64,000 bases of DNA, taken from positions 186,001 to 250,000 of the forward strand of contig JAHGAU010000006.1 in NCBI GenBank assembly GCA_019925105.1, written 5' to 3'. This document shows positions 11,633-22,806 of this stretch, piece after piece. A program made the translations under genes and the position numbers. The notes below the pieces were generated by a model. That model saw only the letters and a list, made by a program, of their open reading frames with translations, did not search any database and was not told where the DNA came from. Numbering within the stretch: position 1 is the first letter of the stretch; each line of letters starts with the position of its first letter. Source of the DNA: Niebla homalea. Its lineage: Eukaryota; Ascomycota; Lecanoromycetes; Lecanorales; Ramalinaceae.

Positions 11633-12638
11633 GCCACCGGCACGTGTGGACGACTTTCCTTCTATAAAGACTGTACTGGCTCGAAGCCAAACCGCTGTTA
11701 TCAGATTAAACGATGCGCGCAACGTCTTTTGTCGATGGTTGTGCTCGCTCAAGAATCGAAAGCTACTGCGATATGGCCTTTATGAGATTTGGTAGGGTCA
11801 CAGTCTGCAAGGCTGATTGGAGAGGGTCAGGGATGTTGGTTAATCCACCAATGAAGGAGGGATTCTGGACCGTGAACAATAAATCATATCCGGTGGGGAG
11901 CTCCCGCGACTGGTGGATAGACGGTAAGAAATCTTCCTACAATCCTTCTAAAATCCTTTTAAAGCTGCGAGATTCGACGCTGGAGAAGCCGTAATTCTTC
12001 TCGGAGCTATGGTCAGCTTTTGTCTACCTCAAGAATAGTAACAGAAGAAGTTCAGATTGCAACTCATTCAGTCGCTGGTGGTTGTGGCCCTATGACCTCC
12101 AGTACCATAATTCGGGTAAGCGCTTTCAAGAACAGGCCATCATTTCAGATAACCCCCAAGACTGCAATTTGCGATATCGAAATAGCAGTGCAAATAGTAG
12201 GCCGAGACGAGCACTGACATGATGATTTGCGCGTGGTTCTCGTGGTCGCCCTATGAGTATGTGGGTAAGCGCGGAGTCATTGCTGTAACACCCGATCCGC
12301 CGAAATTCATCATCACCGCTCCATGAAGAAGGTCCCGACCTCATTTCCTTATTTCCCACCTAAACAAAAACAATAACATCGCTCCTCCCTTCGACCTCAA
12401 CCTCAACCTCTCAATTTTCATCAGACATTCATTAGGCACCCGACACTCTTTTGACCTCTTCTCACTAACTGCAATTCGCTCATTCTCTTCAATTTTTGCC
12501 CTTCATTTCTTCCATTTTTGATCTCTTTGCTTGACAATCTCTACATCCTCTTCAGTGAAAGTCTGTGGTTCTATTACTTACCTGCCATTGGCTGACCCGT
12601 CGCCTCATCCAGACCAAGCAGACATTCATTGTCTGACA
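11633..12638. other. Intergenic region with pyrimidine-rich leader
   Basis: No gene is recognised. The segment from about 12360 to 12540 is strongly CT-rich and is the probable leader or core promoter of the secreted-protein gene that starts at 12639. Confidence 0.5.
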
Positions 12639-15327
12639 ATGAAGACTTTGCAGCACAGCCTAGCCATTCTTTCGGCCTTCACATGCGCGATCGCCTCTCT
12701 GGCTGGAGCAGCACATACTCACCATCGCCATGGAGATCTGGTTGAACGGATCATGCATAGCGAACGACCCAGCTCCGAGAGCAGCTCGGACCCAAATGGT
12801 ACCAATCCGGCTCAAGGTATGTACGACCATCTTTCGCTAAAGGATAAAGCTGACATTGCCATACCAGCTACTCCGGGAGACTCTGTGATAGCGGTCATTG
12901 ACTGCCAAGGGCCTGAATGTGACCTGAAGCCTCTCTCAATGTCGACCGTACTTGCCGGACACAACCCGCCACAAGCCTACATTCGCTCACCAGTGATGGA
13001 TCCAGCTCTAGCCGCAACGCCTTCACGGAGACGACCTCACACTCGCCCTACAACTATGTCGTCCATCGAACACGTTCATGCAGATGTTCCCACTGAAGAA
13101 GAGACTGCTGTATCGCTTCGGGATAGTAAGCAGAGCTCAATTGCCTCCCCACTTTCTAACTTCAGCTTACATGAAACCAGCTATGCAAGAAAGCGGAGAA
13201 AACAATGTATCGGCCAACAAGCATGATCAGGATGTTGACAACGTTTCCAAAACTGAGTCACTTCAATTCAGACGTCCTGAACTCAAGCCTAGGCAAGATG
13301 ATGGCTATCAGTCATTTCAGCTCGGGCCATTCCCCAAACCTACGTCTACCATCTCTGCTGCAGCACAAACGACTAGCGACGTCTGCCCAGGCGCCAACGG
13401 CACTTCCTATACATCCGATGCCAACATCCCTTATCAAGTCGTCTGCAACATTGACTTCCAAGGCAACGATTTTCCCTTTCAACACGTGGGTAGCTTCGAG
13501 GGCTGCGTGCAGAAGTGTGATGCATGGAATTACATCCACCACCATGTGCAATGTATCGCAGCACTCTATGTACCTTATCGTTTGGGGGATGCCGATGATT
13601 GCTACCTCAAGTCTGATATCTCGGACCCAAGCGAGTCGCCCTATACCATTCAGGCTGCGATAAGACTCACCGAACAGGGTATTGCGGCTTCTGATACCTC
13701 AGCCAGCTTCTCTCAGCCAGCGACAATGGCAGCTTCGGGTGAGACTTCGCTAGCAACAGCCTCGGCAACTAGCAACGCGGCTTCAATTACTTCAGCCATG
13801 AGTGACACCGTAAGCTCGACTGCCGCTACATCCGCTACCACCACGTCCGCTGCCCCTAGTGCATCTGGATCTACTGCCCCTAGCGGATCAGAGCCCGGAG
13901 TCACGTACGCAAATGGCAACGACGTCATTGTGCCAAAAGTCAAGACGACCCACCTTCAGGGCCCTTCGCAGAACACTCCTTCGACCCAGTATGTTGCTTA
14001 CGATGCACCAGAGAGTATCAACCTAGCAAACAGCTTGCTGATGGTTGGTGTGAACGGTGATTTGACAACTGGCTATGACATCTCCCTCGAAACAGGAATC
14101 CTCGAAGTCAATGTGTCGACGCAATCCCACTTGAAGAGCCTTACCAACACGCCCCATCTGTCTCGTGACGGTGGTCAAGGCGGATATATCAATGGCGAGC
14201 ACCTATTTGTCTTCTGTGATACTGGCAGCTATTCAGCCACCACTTCTTCATCGAATGGCAACTTCCTTGGCTTCACATCTAGCTCCGTTGCAATAGACTC
14301 TGGTATGAACGGCCTGCAAGGCCAAGCTCTGCACCTGGTAGATGGAATTGGACAGTGGAGTGACGCCAGTGGCCGACTGCGTGGTTTTGCGCCATTCACA
14401 GAAGGCGAACAGGCTTACAATCTCAAGATGCAAGGCGCTGGACAACGCTATGCCATCTGGCCGGAATCATCCATTATCCCGCTGGACGCTACCTCTGGTA
14501 TCATGTTCGCCCCCATTGTGTATGATAATGTGAACCGAGACACAAAAGCTGCAGTATTCACATACACTGGCGCCACGCTCTTAACAATTACTGCCGGAGG
14601 TAAAGCTGGACCAGTTGCGAGTCGTACCGTCAAGAAGATCTTTGACCAAGATGAGGTTGAGTGGGGATGCGCGGGAGGCATTCGCTCGTGGGGAGCATCT
14701 GGTATTGGTGGAGACGACGGCAAAGTCTACATCTTTGGTAACATTCAAGGCGGCATTCTTCTCGGGCGGACCACACCTGCTGAGATAGCTGATCGAAGCT
14801 CGGTAAGTCTTGTTTAAACCGTTTGATCCCAGAACGCTGACCGGCCACAGTTCGAGTATTGGAACGGTGGCGACAATTGGACCAAGACAACACCAACTTC
14901 ATCGTCCCAAAACTTCTTCGCCTCGGGACCATTCATGGATATCAACATCTTCTACTCTCCCCGTCACCTAACCTTTATCATCGTCTACTTGACAGTCTAC
15001 GCCGACAGTACGTTCTACTACCGCTACCTGAAAGCGGACAACGGTATTCTGCCGCCTTACGCCCCAGGAGGGGACGAATCGTCAGACTACGTCGAGAATC
15101 TCTACAAATACGAATGGTCTGATGAGCAGGTTCTCTACAAAGCTGCGCAAGGTCTGAGTGGAAAGTACATTTACGCCGGTGCTGTTCATGAAGGATACTA
15201 TGGATCGAACGATGTTACAAATGGTGGCTCAAAAATGCTCATTAGCTGGACTGCACCGACCGGCAAAGATCCGGCCAGCCTTATCAGCGAGTACCAGATT
15301 GTCACTGCTGAAGTCGACTGGGCTTAG
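12639..15327 (+). CDS. Secreted PAN-domain plus DUF4185-like protein
   Basis: Four exons (12639-12816, 12868-13125, 13181-14802, 14851-15327) give about 844 residues. The N-terminus, MKTLQHSLAILSAF with Ala-rich end, is a signal peptide cut near residue 22-26. Residues about 205-290 carry a cysteine pattern typical of PAN/apple modules (VVCNIDF, GCVQKCDAW, CIAALYV). A Ser/Thr/Ala linker (about 315-385) follows and is a likely O-glycosylation zone. The rest resembles the DUF4185 beta-propeller-like domain, with segments FMDINIFYSPRH, FYYRYL and GKYIYAGAVHEGYYG. Start choice: an upstream in-frame non-ATG extension exists, but this ATG opens the signal peptide. The role is probably extracellular carbohydrate binding or cleavage, which is inferred only. 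Confidence 0.82.
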
Positions 15328-15957
15328 GGAATGGGTCAAGCCATGGACTGTGACGGCTATTGTGGAATCGTCACCACTCTGGCACATCAACATTACTGAA
15401 GTGGACCACACAGCATCAATCATCTGGATCTATCACGCGGCATTCGACGCACCAGAGGTATATCAAGTTTCCCTATCATATTACACACGGCTCTTTAGCA
15501 CCATCTCTCGGTTCGATTTTGCAGGGAGGACTAAGTCAGGTTGTCATCAATAAGGGGCGTGATCTGGCTATGAAGGTATCGGAATGTTGTTGTTTTCAAA
15601 GCTGATACATAGTAATGCGGACAAGGGTGCATAATCTTAGCATATATGCTGCTGGCAGTTATATGAAATGGGTCTTTCTCACCAAGGATCATCATACTGC
15701 GAAGTTGCTTGTGCGATCAAGACTTGGCTACTTGCTCCAATGCTGTTCTTCATAACACATTAGTAATAATCTTCACATTCACCTTTGTAACCTTCATGTC
15801 TCTTCTTTCCGCAGCCGGCCATGCCTTTTGTTCTTCACCACCCTCCTGCTCCAACCGACTAATCCACCTCTCCATCATAGCAAAGAAAAACCTGCCCCCC
15901 CCCGCCGGCATCTCCACCTCCACCTCCTCTCCATCCCTTCACACCAGCTAGCCCCGA

Positions 15958-16218
15958 TGGTGGTGATAATGATGTGGATGTTGATGTTAATACTACTAAT
16001 GTTAATACTGTTGATTTTAATACTATTAATGTTAATACTGTTGATGTTAATACTATTAATGTTAATACTGTTGATGTTGATGTGGATGTTGATGTGGATG
16101 TTGATGATGATGTAGATGATGTTGATGATGTTGATGATATTGATGATGTTGATGATGTTGATGATGTTGATAATAATAATGTAGATGTTATTAACGTTGA
16201 TGATGTTGATGTATGTTA
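15958..16218. repeat. GATGTT/AATACT-type microsatellite array
   Basis: A 260-bp array of trinucleotide-based units. The first half alternates GTTAATACT and GTTGATGTT blocks; the second half is mostly GTTGATGAT. The plus-strand translation is an Asp/Val/Asn string, which is not evidence of a gene. Confidence 0.9.
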
Positions 16219-16518
16219 TATGTTGTATATTGTAGCGGCCGAGTTTTCGTTTCGTTTTCTTCGTGTTAGTGGTAAGTAAGCTACGCTATCGTCGTCGTCG
16301 TTCATATAAGAAATAAGGAAGTGTAAAAGATGAGGTAGACTTGGAGGAAGACCGGTGGGTGGGTGGTGGTGGTGATGGTTGTGGTGGTGGGTATGCCATG
16401 CCATGCCATCGTCGTCGTTGTTCGTATAAAAATTGAGTAAGATCTTGGAGGTTGGAAGGGAGGGAGGGAGGTGAAGGGGAAGACTTGGAGGGAGGTCGGT
16501 GAAGGGGAAGGGAGGGTG

Positions 16519-16556
16519 GATGGATACATGGATACATGGATGCATGCATGCATGGT
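16519..16556. repeat. GGATACAT / GCAT short tandem repeat
   Basis: A short run of GGATACAT units grading into GCAT tetranucleotides, inside a purine-rich stretch. Confidence 0.75.
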
Positions 16557-17910
16557 TGGTTTGTTGGGATTGAGGAGAGGGGGGGTGGTGGGGGCACGCT
16601 CAGGGGCGAAGAAAGGGGGCGGGCGCGCGGGGGGGTTGTTATGTCAGGACAGGGGCCGCACAGAGGACGCGGAATTGGTTCTGTGCAAGATGGTTGCGTA
16701 AGCTCGGGAGGATTATTCGAGGATGTAAATTCCCTGAGAATGCCCAACAAGCGAACACTCACTGTAGAGGTGAGAAAGGCCCACCATGGAAGCAAGTGAG
16801 AGTTGGGTTTTGTACAATGAGGCTATATGCTTGATGAGGTGTCTCTCGAGAGGCGGCAATACGCAGCATTTGCTGTTTAAGTGCCGATTGCACGATCTCC
16901 TCCTGACAGAAATTGAAAGCCCGGTACAAGCGCCCATGGGTATAAGCCCTGGAATGGCCTTGATCACGAGAATTGTGAATCAACAGCTCATGATGGTGAG
17001 AAACACACCTGGGGAGAACGCAATTACACTCGGTTGGAATTAAGCCAGCCAAGTCTCCTTTCCACTGATCCTTCTCCAACCGTTTTCAGTCGCTGATTGA
17101 GACGTCGTCAGGGTGACTCCCCGAAGCGAAATGAGTCCACTCATTGCCAACAGAACATGATATATATAATTCATGATATCGATTACGCCAAGTCGTACTT
17201 CGTCCAGCATTCATTACCGCTCTCTGAGTTTGAAGTCGCTACTTCCCATTCAACGACGGCATCAAGGAAAAGACATGGTCCAGTGCCACCAGGATACGCG
17301 CACTTCGGGAGCAGGAGCAACTGAATCCCCAAATAGACCATTATGCATATCGAGGAACTATGACAGGCTCGCTTGCTCCAATGTCTCAATCTCCCCCTCA
17401 ATGCAGGAGGACACTGACTACATCGTGCATGAAGTGCGGGGAAAGATGCAGCGGACGTATATGTACCGCCGAGCCGCCGCGATGTCGGAGATTGCTTTGA
17501 TCCATGAAGCAAAGTATGACTTCCCGGGTGTAACTTAGCATATGAACTGTGGGGCTAACAAACAGAGGTTGTACTATAATAACCTGGGCATCCATCCCAA
17601 GTCGCCAATATGAGCCTTGGCGAGGAGGGATGCCATGGTCAAGGCCTTACCCCCTCTTACAGCCGTGGATCTCAAATACACACGCAGGGGTGGGTCTGCT
17701 CACCTGCTTTGCATCAGGTGGCTTTTCAATACCACAGCATACAAATCCCTCGTCTCAGCTTCTCTTTCTTATCTGCAAGTCTGATCGCATCTCTTCAGCC
17801 AAACGGCGACCATTTCCCTAAAAATTTACCCACCAAAATTGGCAGCGACCAGCCAATCTCCCCTAGCAACCAGGCTTTCGCTCGTTCGTTCTATCTGAGA
17901 CGAATCCACG

Positions 17911-19321
17911 ATGCCGCTTCAGCAGCCGCCACATCCCATCTTCCTCATTTCTCAGGCACGCACCGGAACGAACCTCTTCATGCACCTCTTCTCCGAGCAT
18001 CCCCAAATAGTGCAAAAGGATTATTCATTCTTCAACGCGTACTTATATGGACCGGAGAATCAGCGAGGTATGTTCGAGTCCCCGGTAAATCTATCAATAA
18101 ACCCGTTTGAGTTCGATACAGGAATACCGTAGGATGACGGAAGCTGACGGAGCATTCCCACTCGCAAATACAGGCAAAATCGTTGAGGAGTCTGCTAATC
18201 CTGCTGGCATACCCGTTGATGGATCGCTCTTCGATGAAACTTTCCAGAAGGCCTATGACCGCCTGGAAAAGATCATCGCTTCAATCATCCTCGATGAGAC
18301 TTCACCAAAGACACTTCTTTTTAAGGAACATTCCCCCATGCTTCTGAAAACCCGAGTCTTTCAATCCCAAAAACCGGACTGGGCGTCGCCGTCTCCCAAG
18401 ATCGCCAAGGCTATTGAGTCTGTCACTTCTTCGAACTCAGGATTGTCCGCCCCCCTGCCTTCTCTAGAGCGTGTGACTGAAAATCCTACATACCTACCAG
18501 ATGGAGTTCTCGGGCTGTTCAGCCCCGTGATCTTGATCCGTCATCCCGCTGTCACCGTCCCGAGCTTTCATCGAGCGATGCTCAAGGTAGGCGAGCGGCC
18601 AGATCTGGACACAATGTCTCAATGGGACCGATACGGGAGCCAGACAAGCCCGCATGCGCAATGGTTGCTGTGGGAGTGGTATAACGATCAGGCCAATCAG
18701 GCCGAAGCATTGGCGAGCAAGGAAGGTAACGCGGAGGCGAACGGCTCGATTGGAACGAATGGGACGGTTAAATCGAATGTCTCCTACCTGCGGCCTATTG
18801 TGATTGACATGGACCTCGATCTCTTATCCCATCCTGACAAGACGGTAAGTCCTCAATCCTGAGCTCTTCCAACCCGCTGCCCTACGGACGACAGGTCCTT
18901 CTCATACTTTACATTGTCATGCGCCCTCACACTGTCCTCCCCCCTCTTCGCCCCGCGAAACCCCACCTGGCGCCCTACGTCAAAGAGAAACTGACCTTCA
19001 CAGATTGATCTCCTCACCACACGACTCTCCCTCGCCCCCACCGGTATCCTTCAATCCTGGACCCCTGCTGCTTCAGCATCCGATCATCCCGGCATGACCG
19101 CCTTCAAAGGCACGCTGCTGGAGAGTGGGGGGTTGATGCCGGCAAAGACAGTCAGCGACGATATCCGGGGTGTGGAGGCGAAGAAGTGGGAGGCCGAGTG
19201 GGGGAAGGAAGAGAGCGAGGTAGTGCTGAAATGGGTGGAGGAGCTTCTAGGGGTTTATGAGAAGTTGAGGGGGAAGAGAACTAGACTCGCGTTGCCTCGA
19301 TGCTCTTTGGATATGGATTAG
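17911..19321 (+). CDS. Sulfotransferase-like P-loop protein
   Basis: About 390-405 residues. The start ATG opens a P-loop-like segment FLISQARTGTNLFMHL, which corresponds to the PAPS 5'-phosphosulfate loop of sulfotransferases. SPVILIRHPAVTVPSFH near residue 200 matches the usual 3'-phosphate-binding strand. Intron 2 (18845-19003) has GTAAGT and CAG ends and phase 0. Intron 1 is ambiguous. A donor at 18085 (GTAAAT) with an acceptor at 18121 gives only 37 nt but keeps the frame. A GTATGT donor at 18068 with an acceptor at 18143 (76 nt) also keeps it. The tempting GTATGT to ACAG pair hits a stop at once. Substrate unknown. The C-terminal 60 residues are helical and charged. Confidence 0.72.
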
Positions 19322-19669
19322 GCGCTAAGCTACAAAGGGATTAGACCAGTTAGGCAACTGTAAGGCTGCATCTACCCCACCCAAGACTTCTGATTCTCTA
19401 CTCCAACATGAATAACTGGGTCGAAGACCGTTCATACCCTTTCAACTCTACACCGCACGCTAGTCAAGGAACCACATAAGATATGTAATCCAATGTCGAG
19501 GGTGTGACTGGCGAAGCTATCATCAATCAGAAACGACCAACTCCCTTTATCCGCTGCTGGGCATACATTCTTGGCCGACCATTCCACTGCTGTTGTGTGC
19601 TATATTGAGATTTATGGTTGCACTTGGAAACATCCTAGTGTTTTTCATGAAGTTTGATTGATTGTATCG
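19322..19669. other. Short intergenic region
   Basis: Nothing coding recognised between the sulfotransferase-like gene and the HET locus. Confidence 0.5.
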
Positions 19670-21024
19670 ATGCGGTTACTACATTCGAAAACATTAGAAT
19701 TCCGTGAGTTCTTCGAGCGCGATGTCCCAAAATACGCAATACTATCGCATCGATGGGGCGACAAGGAGGTGTCCTTTCAGGATATGGAGCAGGATCGAGG
19801 GCTGGACGGACCTGGGTTCGAGAAGATAACGAAGTGCTGCCTCCAAGCCGAACGCGAACATTTCGAGTGGATTTGGATTGATACCTGTTGCATCGACAAG
19901 AAGAGCAGTGCCGAGTTGACGGAGGCTATCAATTCCATGTACAAGTGGTATGAAAGGGCTGCGATATGCTATGTTCATCTCTCCGACGTGACATCGAGAG
20001 ACCAAGAAGAAGCATTCTGGCAGTTCGGGGAAAGCAAATGGTTTACTCGAGGCTGGACACTCCAGGAGCTTTTGGCCCCGAAGTATTGTGTCTTCTTCAA
20101 CTCTAGATGGGACATCCTTGGAACAAAACGAGATCTTACATCTAGACTCGCTAAGATTACAAACATCGATGAGAGATATCTTAGGCCATGGTTTGCAGGT
20201 AACAGCGTAAAAGTCGCAAGCATAGCCCAGCGAATGTCTTGGGCAGCGCTACGTACGACGACTAGAGTAGAGGACATGGCCTATTGCCTCGTTGGAATAT
20301 TCGGTATCAACATGCCACTACTCTATGGAGAGGGAGGAAAAGCCTTTAGGAGGCTGCAGCTGGAGATCATCAAGGAGTCAAGCGATGAATCGATCTTTGC
20401 CTGGGGCCTGGGACTTGCGCCTAATGACGATATCATTATTGTGGAAGAACATTCGTCTTAGCGCCAACCCCACGTGAATTTGCCAATTGCAAGCACATAT
20501 GTCGGCTGCCAAGTGCTCCTGAACGTACTTATTCTGTATCCAATCTCGGCTTGAAGATCAAAGTACCCGTCACAAATTTTGACTCCACTGATGTTACTTA
20601 CAACGAGGCATTCGCGCTTGAATTGCAATGTGTTTATCGCGAACCCAGTGAAGTCTGTGAAATCAGTGCACCCAGTGAACCCAGTGAACCCAGTGAAGCA
20701 GATGATTACTTATTTAAAATTGTGCTCGTTCTGGAAAAATTCATCACCGAAACATCCTGGTCCCGGACCCAATGCTACAAGTCGAACGAACTAGCTTCTG
20801 ACCCCATTTTGACGTTCGCGCCCATCCGTGAACCCGCGAAAAGCATGAAGATGTACATAAGATTATGAATTTACCATGTCGCAATACTTGACTCAACCCA
20901 AAATCTTTCAGTGGATCCAAAAAGCGTCATCGTTCGTCCGACACTGGAACAGGGAGCCAAGATCAAAATTTCGATCTTTTGGCATCGGCAAGCCACACAA
21001 CAGGTTGGATACTCCCCACGATAG
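19670..21024 (+). pseudogene. HET-domain gene, frameshifted
   Basis: The N-terminal half encodes an intact HET (heterokaryon incompatibility) domain from MRLLHSKTLEFREFF onward. It has YAILSHRWGD, WIDTCCIDKKSSAEL, WFTRGWTLQELLAP and the end block GIFGINMPLLYGEGG. The frame stops at 20458-20460. Directly after it, a different frame carries the expected family continuation (VLAPTPREFANCK, then YSVSNLGLKIKVPV). The shift therefore lies between about 20440 and 20460, and no intron of workable size fits. That second frame ends at a TGA at 20866-20868, beyond which the same frame still reads protein-like to 21024. Either a decayed allele or a sequencing error at the first break is possible. If expressed, it would yield about 263 residues, essentially the HET domain alone. 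Confidence 0.75.
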
Positions 21025-21865
21025 ACGAAACGTCTCTGGGGTTTCCATGGGCGCGACGCAGCATCATCGCCTCAGCTCTCACCACGTTCGTACTTAGCTA
21101 AGATGAGTCCATGCCCGACTTGGAACACGAACAAGCAACCGCAACCTGTGCTCGATTTCGACTCTTGCTGACCTTGCTAAACGAAAGCGAGGACTCACAA
21201 CACCGACGGCGAAAGGCTTTACATATCGAATGTCAATTATTGGGCGTATTCGCCTTGTGTCACCGCGCTGCTTGCTTTCTCGAAGAATATATCCAAACTC
21301 GGATCAATCCAGGTCCTATTCTGGCCCTGCAGACATGATGTTGGTTCTAACACAAGCTCCTTTCGTATTCGTATCCGTATTCGTCTTGTCACTCAAGCCG
21401 CTAAGTTCATCAAGTCGAGATCTTTTCATGCATCTCCCAGGTGTGCTCCTTGCCCAACCCCAACTGCCACACCTTTCCTGATCAGGCCTGTATTCTGCGA
21501 ATGCGTATACGCTTGCTACCGCTGTCACATCAATGATCCCGGCACAGGCCAAATCATGCTGCCGAGTAAGAATACGTCCCTCCTGCCAGGCACGACGGTC
21601 CCGTGCGTCGGAGCCGGAGCTGTCATGTTGCTGCGAGTGTGTGATGTAACTCTCCAACTCGTACTCCACCGTCCAGCGCCCCACCGTCCGTGCAGTCCCC
21701 CCCCGCCCTCTCTTGACCATCTATATAAACCCCCCCTCTCATCACCCCTCTCCCTCCCTTACCATCACCATCTTCCCACATCCCTCACAACACACCACCA
21801 TATCTCCAGCCTCATCCCAATTCTACACACACCCTCTGATCCAAGACTTGCTCTCACTCTCCACC
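21025..21865. promoter_or_regulatory. Intergenic region with CT-rich leader
   Basis: No gene recognised to about 21690. From there to 21865 the plus strand is nearly pure pyrimidine with a TATATAA box-like element near 21721. This suggests the core promoter and leader of the small gene that follows. Confidence 0.5.
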
Positions 21866-22347
21866 ATGTCATCATCCGACAGCACGACCCGCTCCCACGC
21901 CGTCGGCGACTCCATCGTCCCGCAGAAGCTGCAGGAGAAGCTGCCCCAGAAGGTGGAGGAGAAGGTCCCCAACATGATCCACGATACGGGCGATCTGAGC
22001 CAGACTGTATGTGCCCTTGCCCCTTCTTTTCCGCTGGGCATCACTTCTTGCCCCTTCCCCTTCCCCTTCCCCTTTCCCGTAAACCCCCCCCCTTCCCACT
22101 CTCCCCATCCCGTCATCATGCGTCATGAAGTCAGAGATTCCCCATTCCACAGACAGTGGGGGGGCCAGCGGTTTTTAAACGACGATGGCAAAGCGATTGG
22201 CTGACGAATTTTCCCATATGATGCAAGACCGACAACGCGGGGGTATCGCACGCGACGGGCGACTCGGTGGTGCCGAAGACGGCGCAGGAGGCGGTGCCCA
22301 AGGGGGTGGAGGGGTGGTTGCCGGAGAAGGTGCATCCGACGGAGTAG
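21866..22347 (+). CDS. 86-residue protein with two tandem repeats
   Basis: Two exons (21866-22006 and 22228-22347), joined in phase 0 over a 221-nt intron with a GTATGT donor, give 86 residues. The protein is made of two copies of one unit. Copy 1 reads SHAVGDSIVPQKLQEKLP and then VEEKVPNMIHDTGD. Copy 2 reads SHATGDSVVPKTAQEAVP and then VEGWLPEKVHPTE. There is no signal peptide, no membrane segment and no cysteine. Small proteins with such SHATGDS units are, as I recall, found in other Dothideomycetes without known function, but I could not check this. The strong pyrimidine-rich promoter hints at high expression. The intron is notably long for so small a gene. Confidence 0.75.
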
Positions 22348-22806
22348 ATCATTCCCGCGACAGAGTTGGGATCTGGGGAGGGGGGGGGGAAGGGGGAGGG
22401 AAAGAATGTCTTTGATGTGGTAGGACTTTTCTCGCTGGAGCTGGGGGAGATGCGAAGGGGGAAATAGGGGGGGGTGGAAAGGAGAAGTATTGCAAATGAA
22501 GGTAGAATTGTGTCACCATGAAAATTTCTCTGATATTCTGACTTGGACATTGCTAATCTTCCCATTTCGATACTTGAAAATCGATGCTCCAAAAAGATGT
22601 CTGATGAAGAATTACCTGTCCCGCGGCCTCCCGAAATAAGATGTATGTATACCTTGATGTGTGTATCCCACGTCATGCTTTTCCCAAAATATTGCCTGCC
22701 AGTCTATTCGATACAGTGATGAATGTTCGCCTTTTGAGTCCCCGCTCGCCAATCTGAGCCCAATAGCCATGGAAAGCCCCCTTTTTGGTACTTTTCAACC
22801 CCTTTT
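22348..22806. other. Convergent 3' region
   Basis: Space between the 3' ends of the 86-aa gene and the aquaporin gene. G-rich runs lie near 22377-22480. No gene seen. Confidence 0.55.

Larger units (their letters stand above)
15328..17910. other. Gene-free region with simple repeats
   Basis: No gene supported over 2.6 kb. Simple repeats occupy its middle (annotated separately), and a purine-rich stretch lies at about 16440-16640. Short frames at 17097-17540 show no family resemblance. The last 250 bp are CT-rich and probably form the leader of the sulfotransferase-like gene. Confidence 0.5.

Noticed and set aside
15974..16279. Asp/Val/Asn-rich frame
   Set aside because: Translation of the GATGTT microsatellite.
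18060..18090. GTTCGAGTCCC resembling a tRNA T-loop
   Set aside because: No matching acceptor, D or anticodon stems around it. It lies in the sulfotransferase-like gene.
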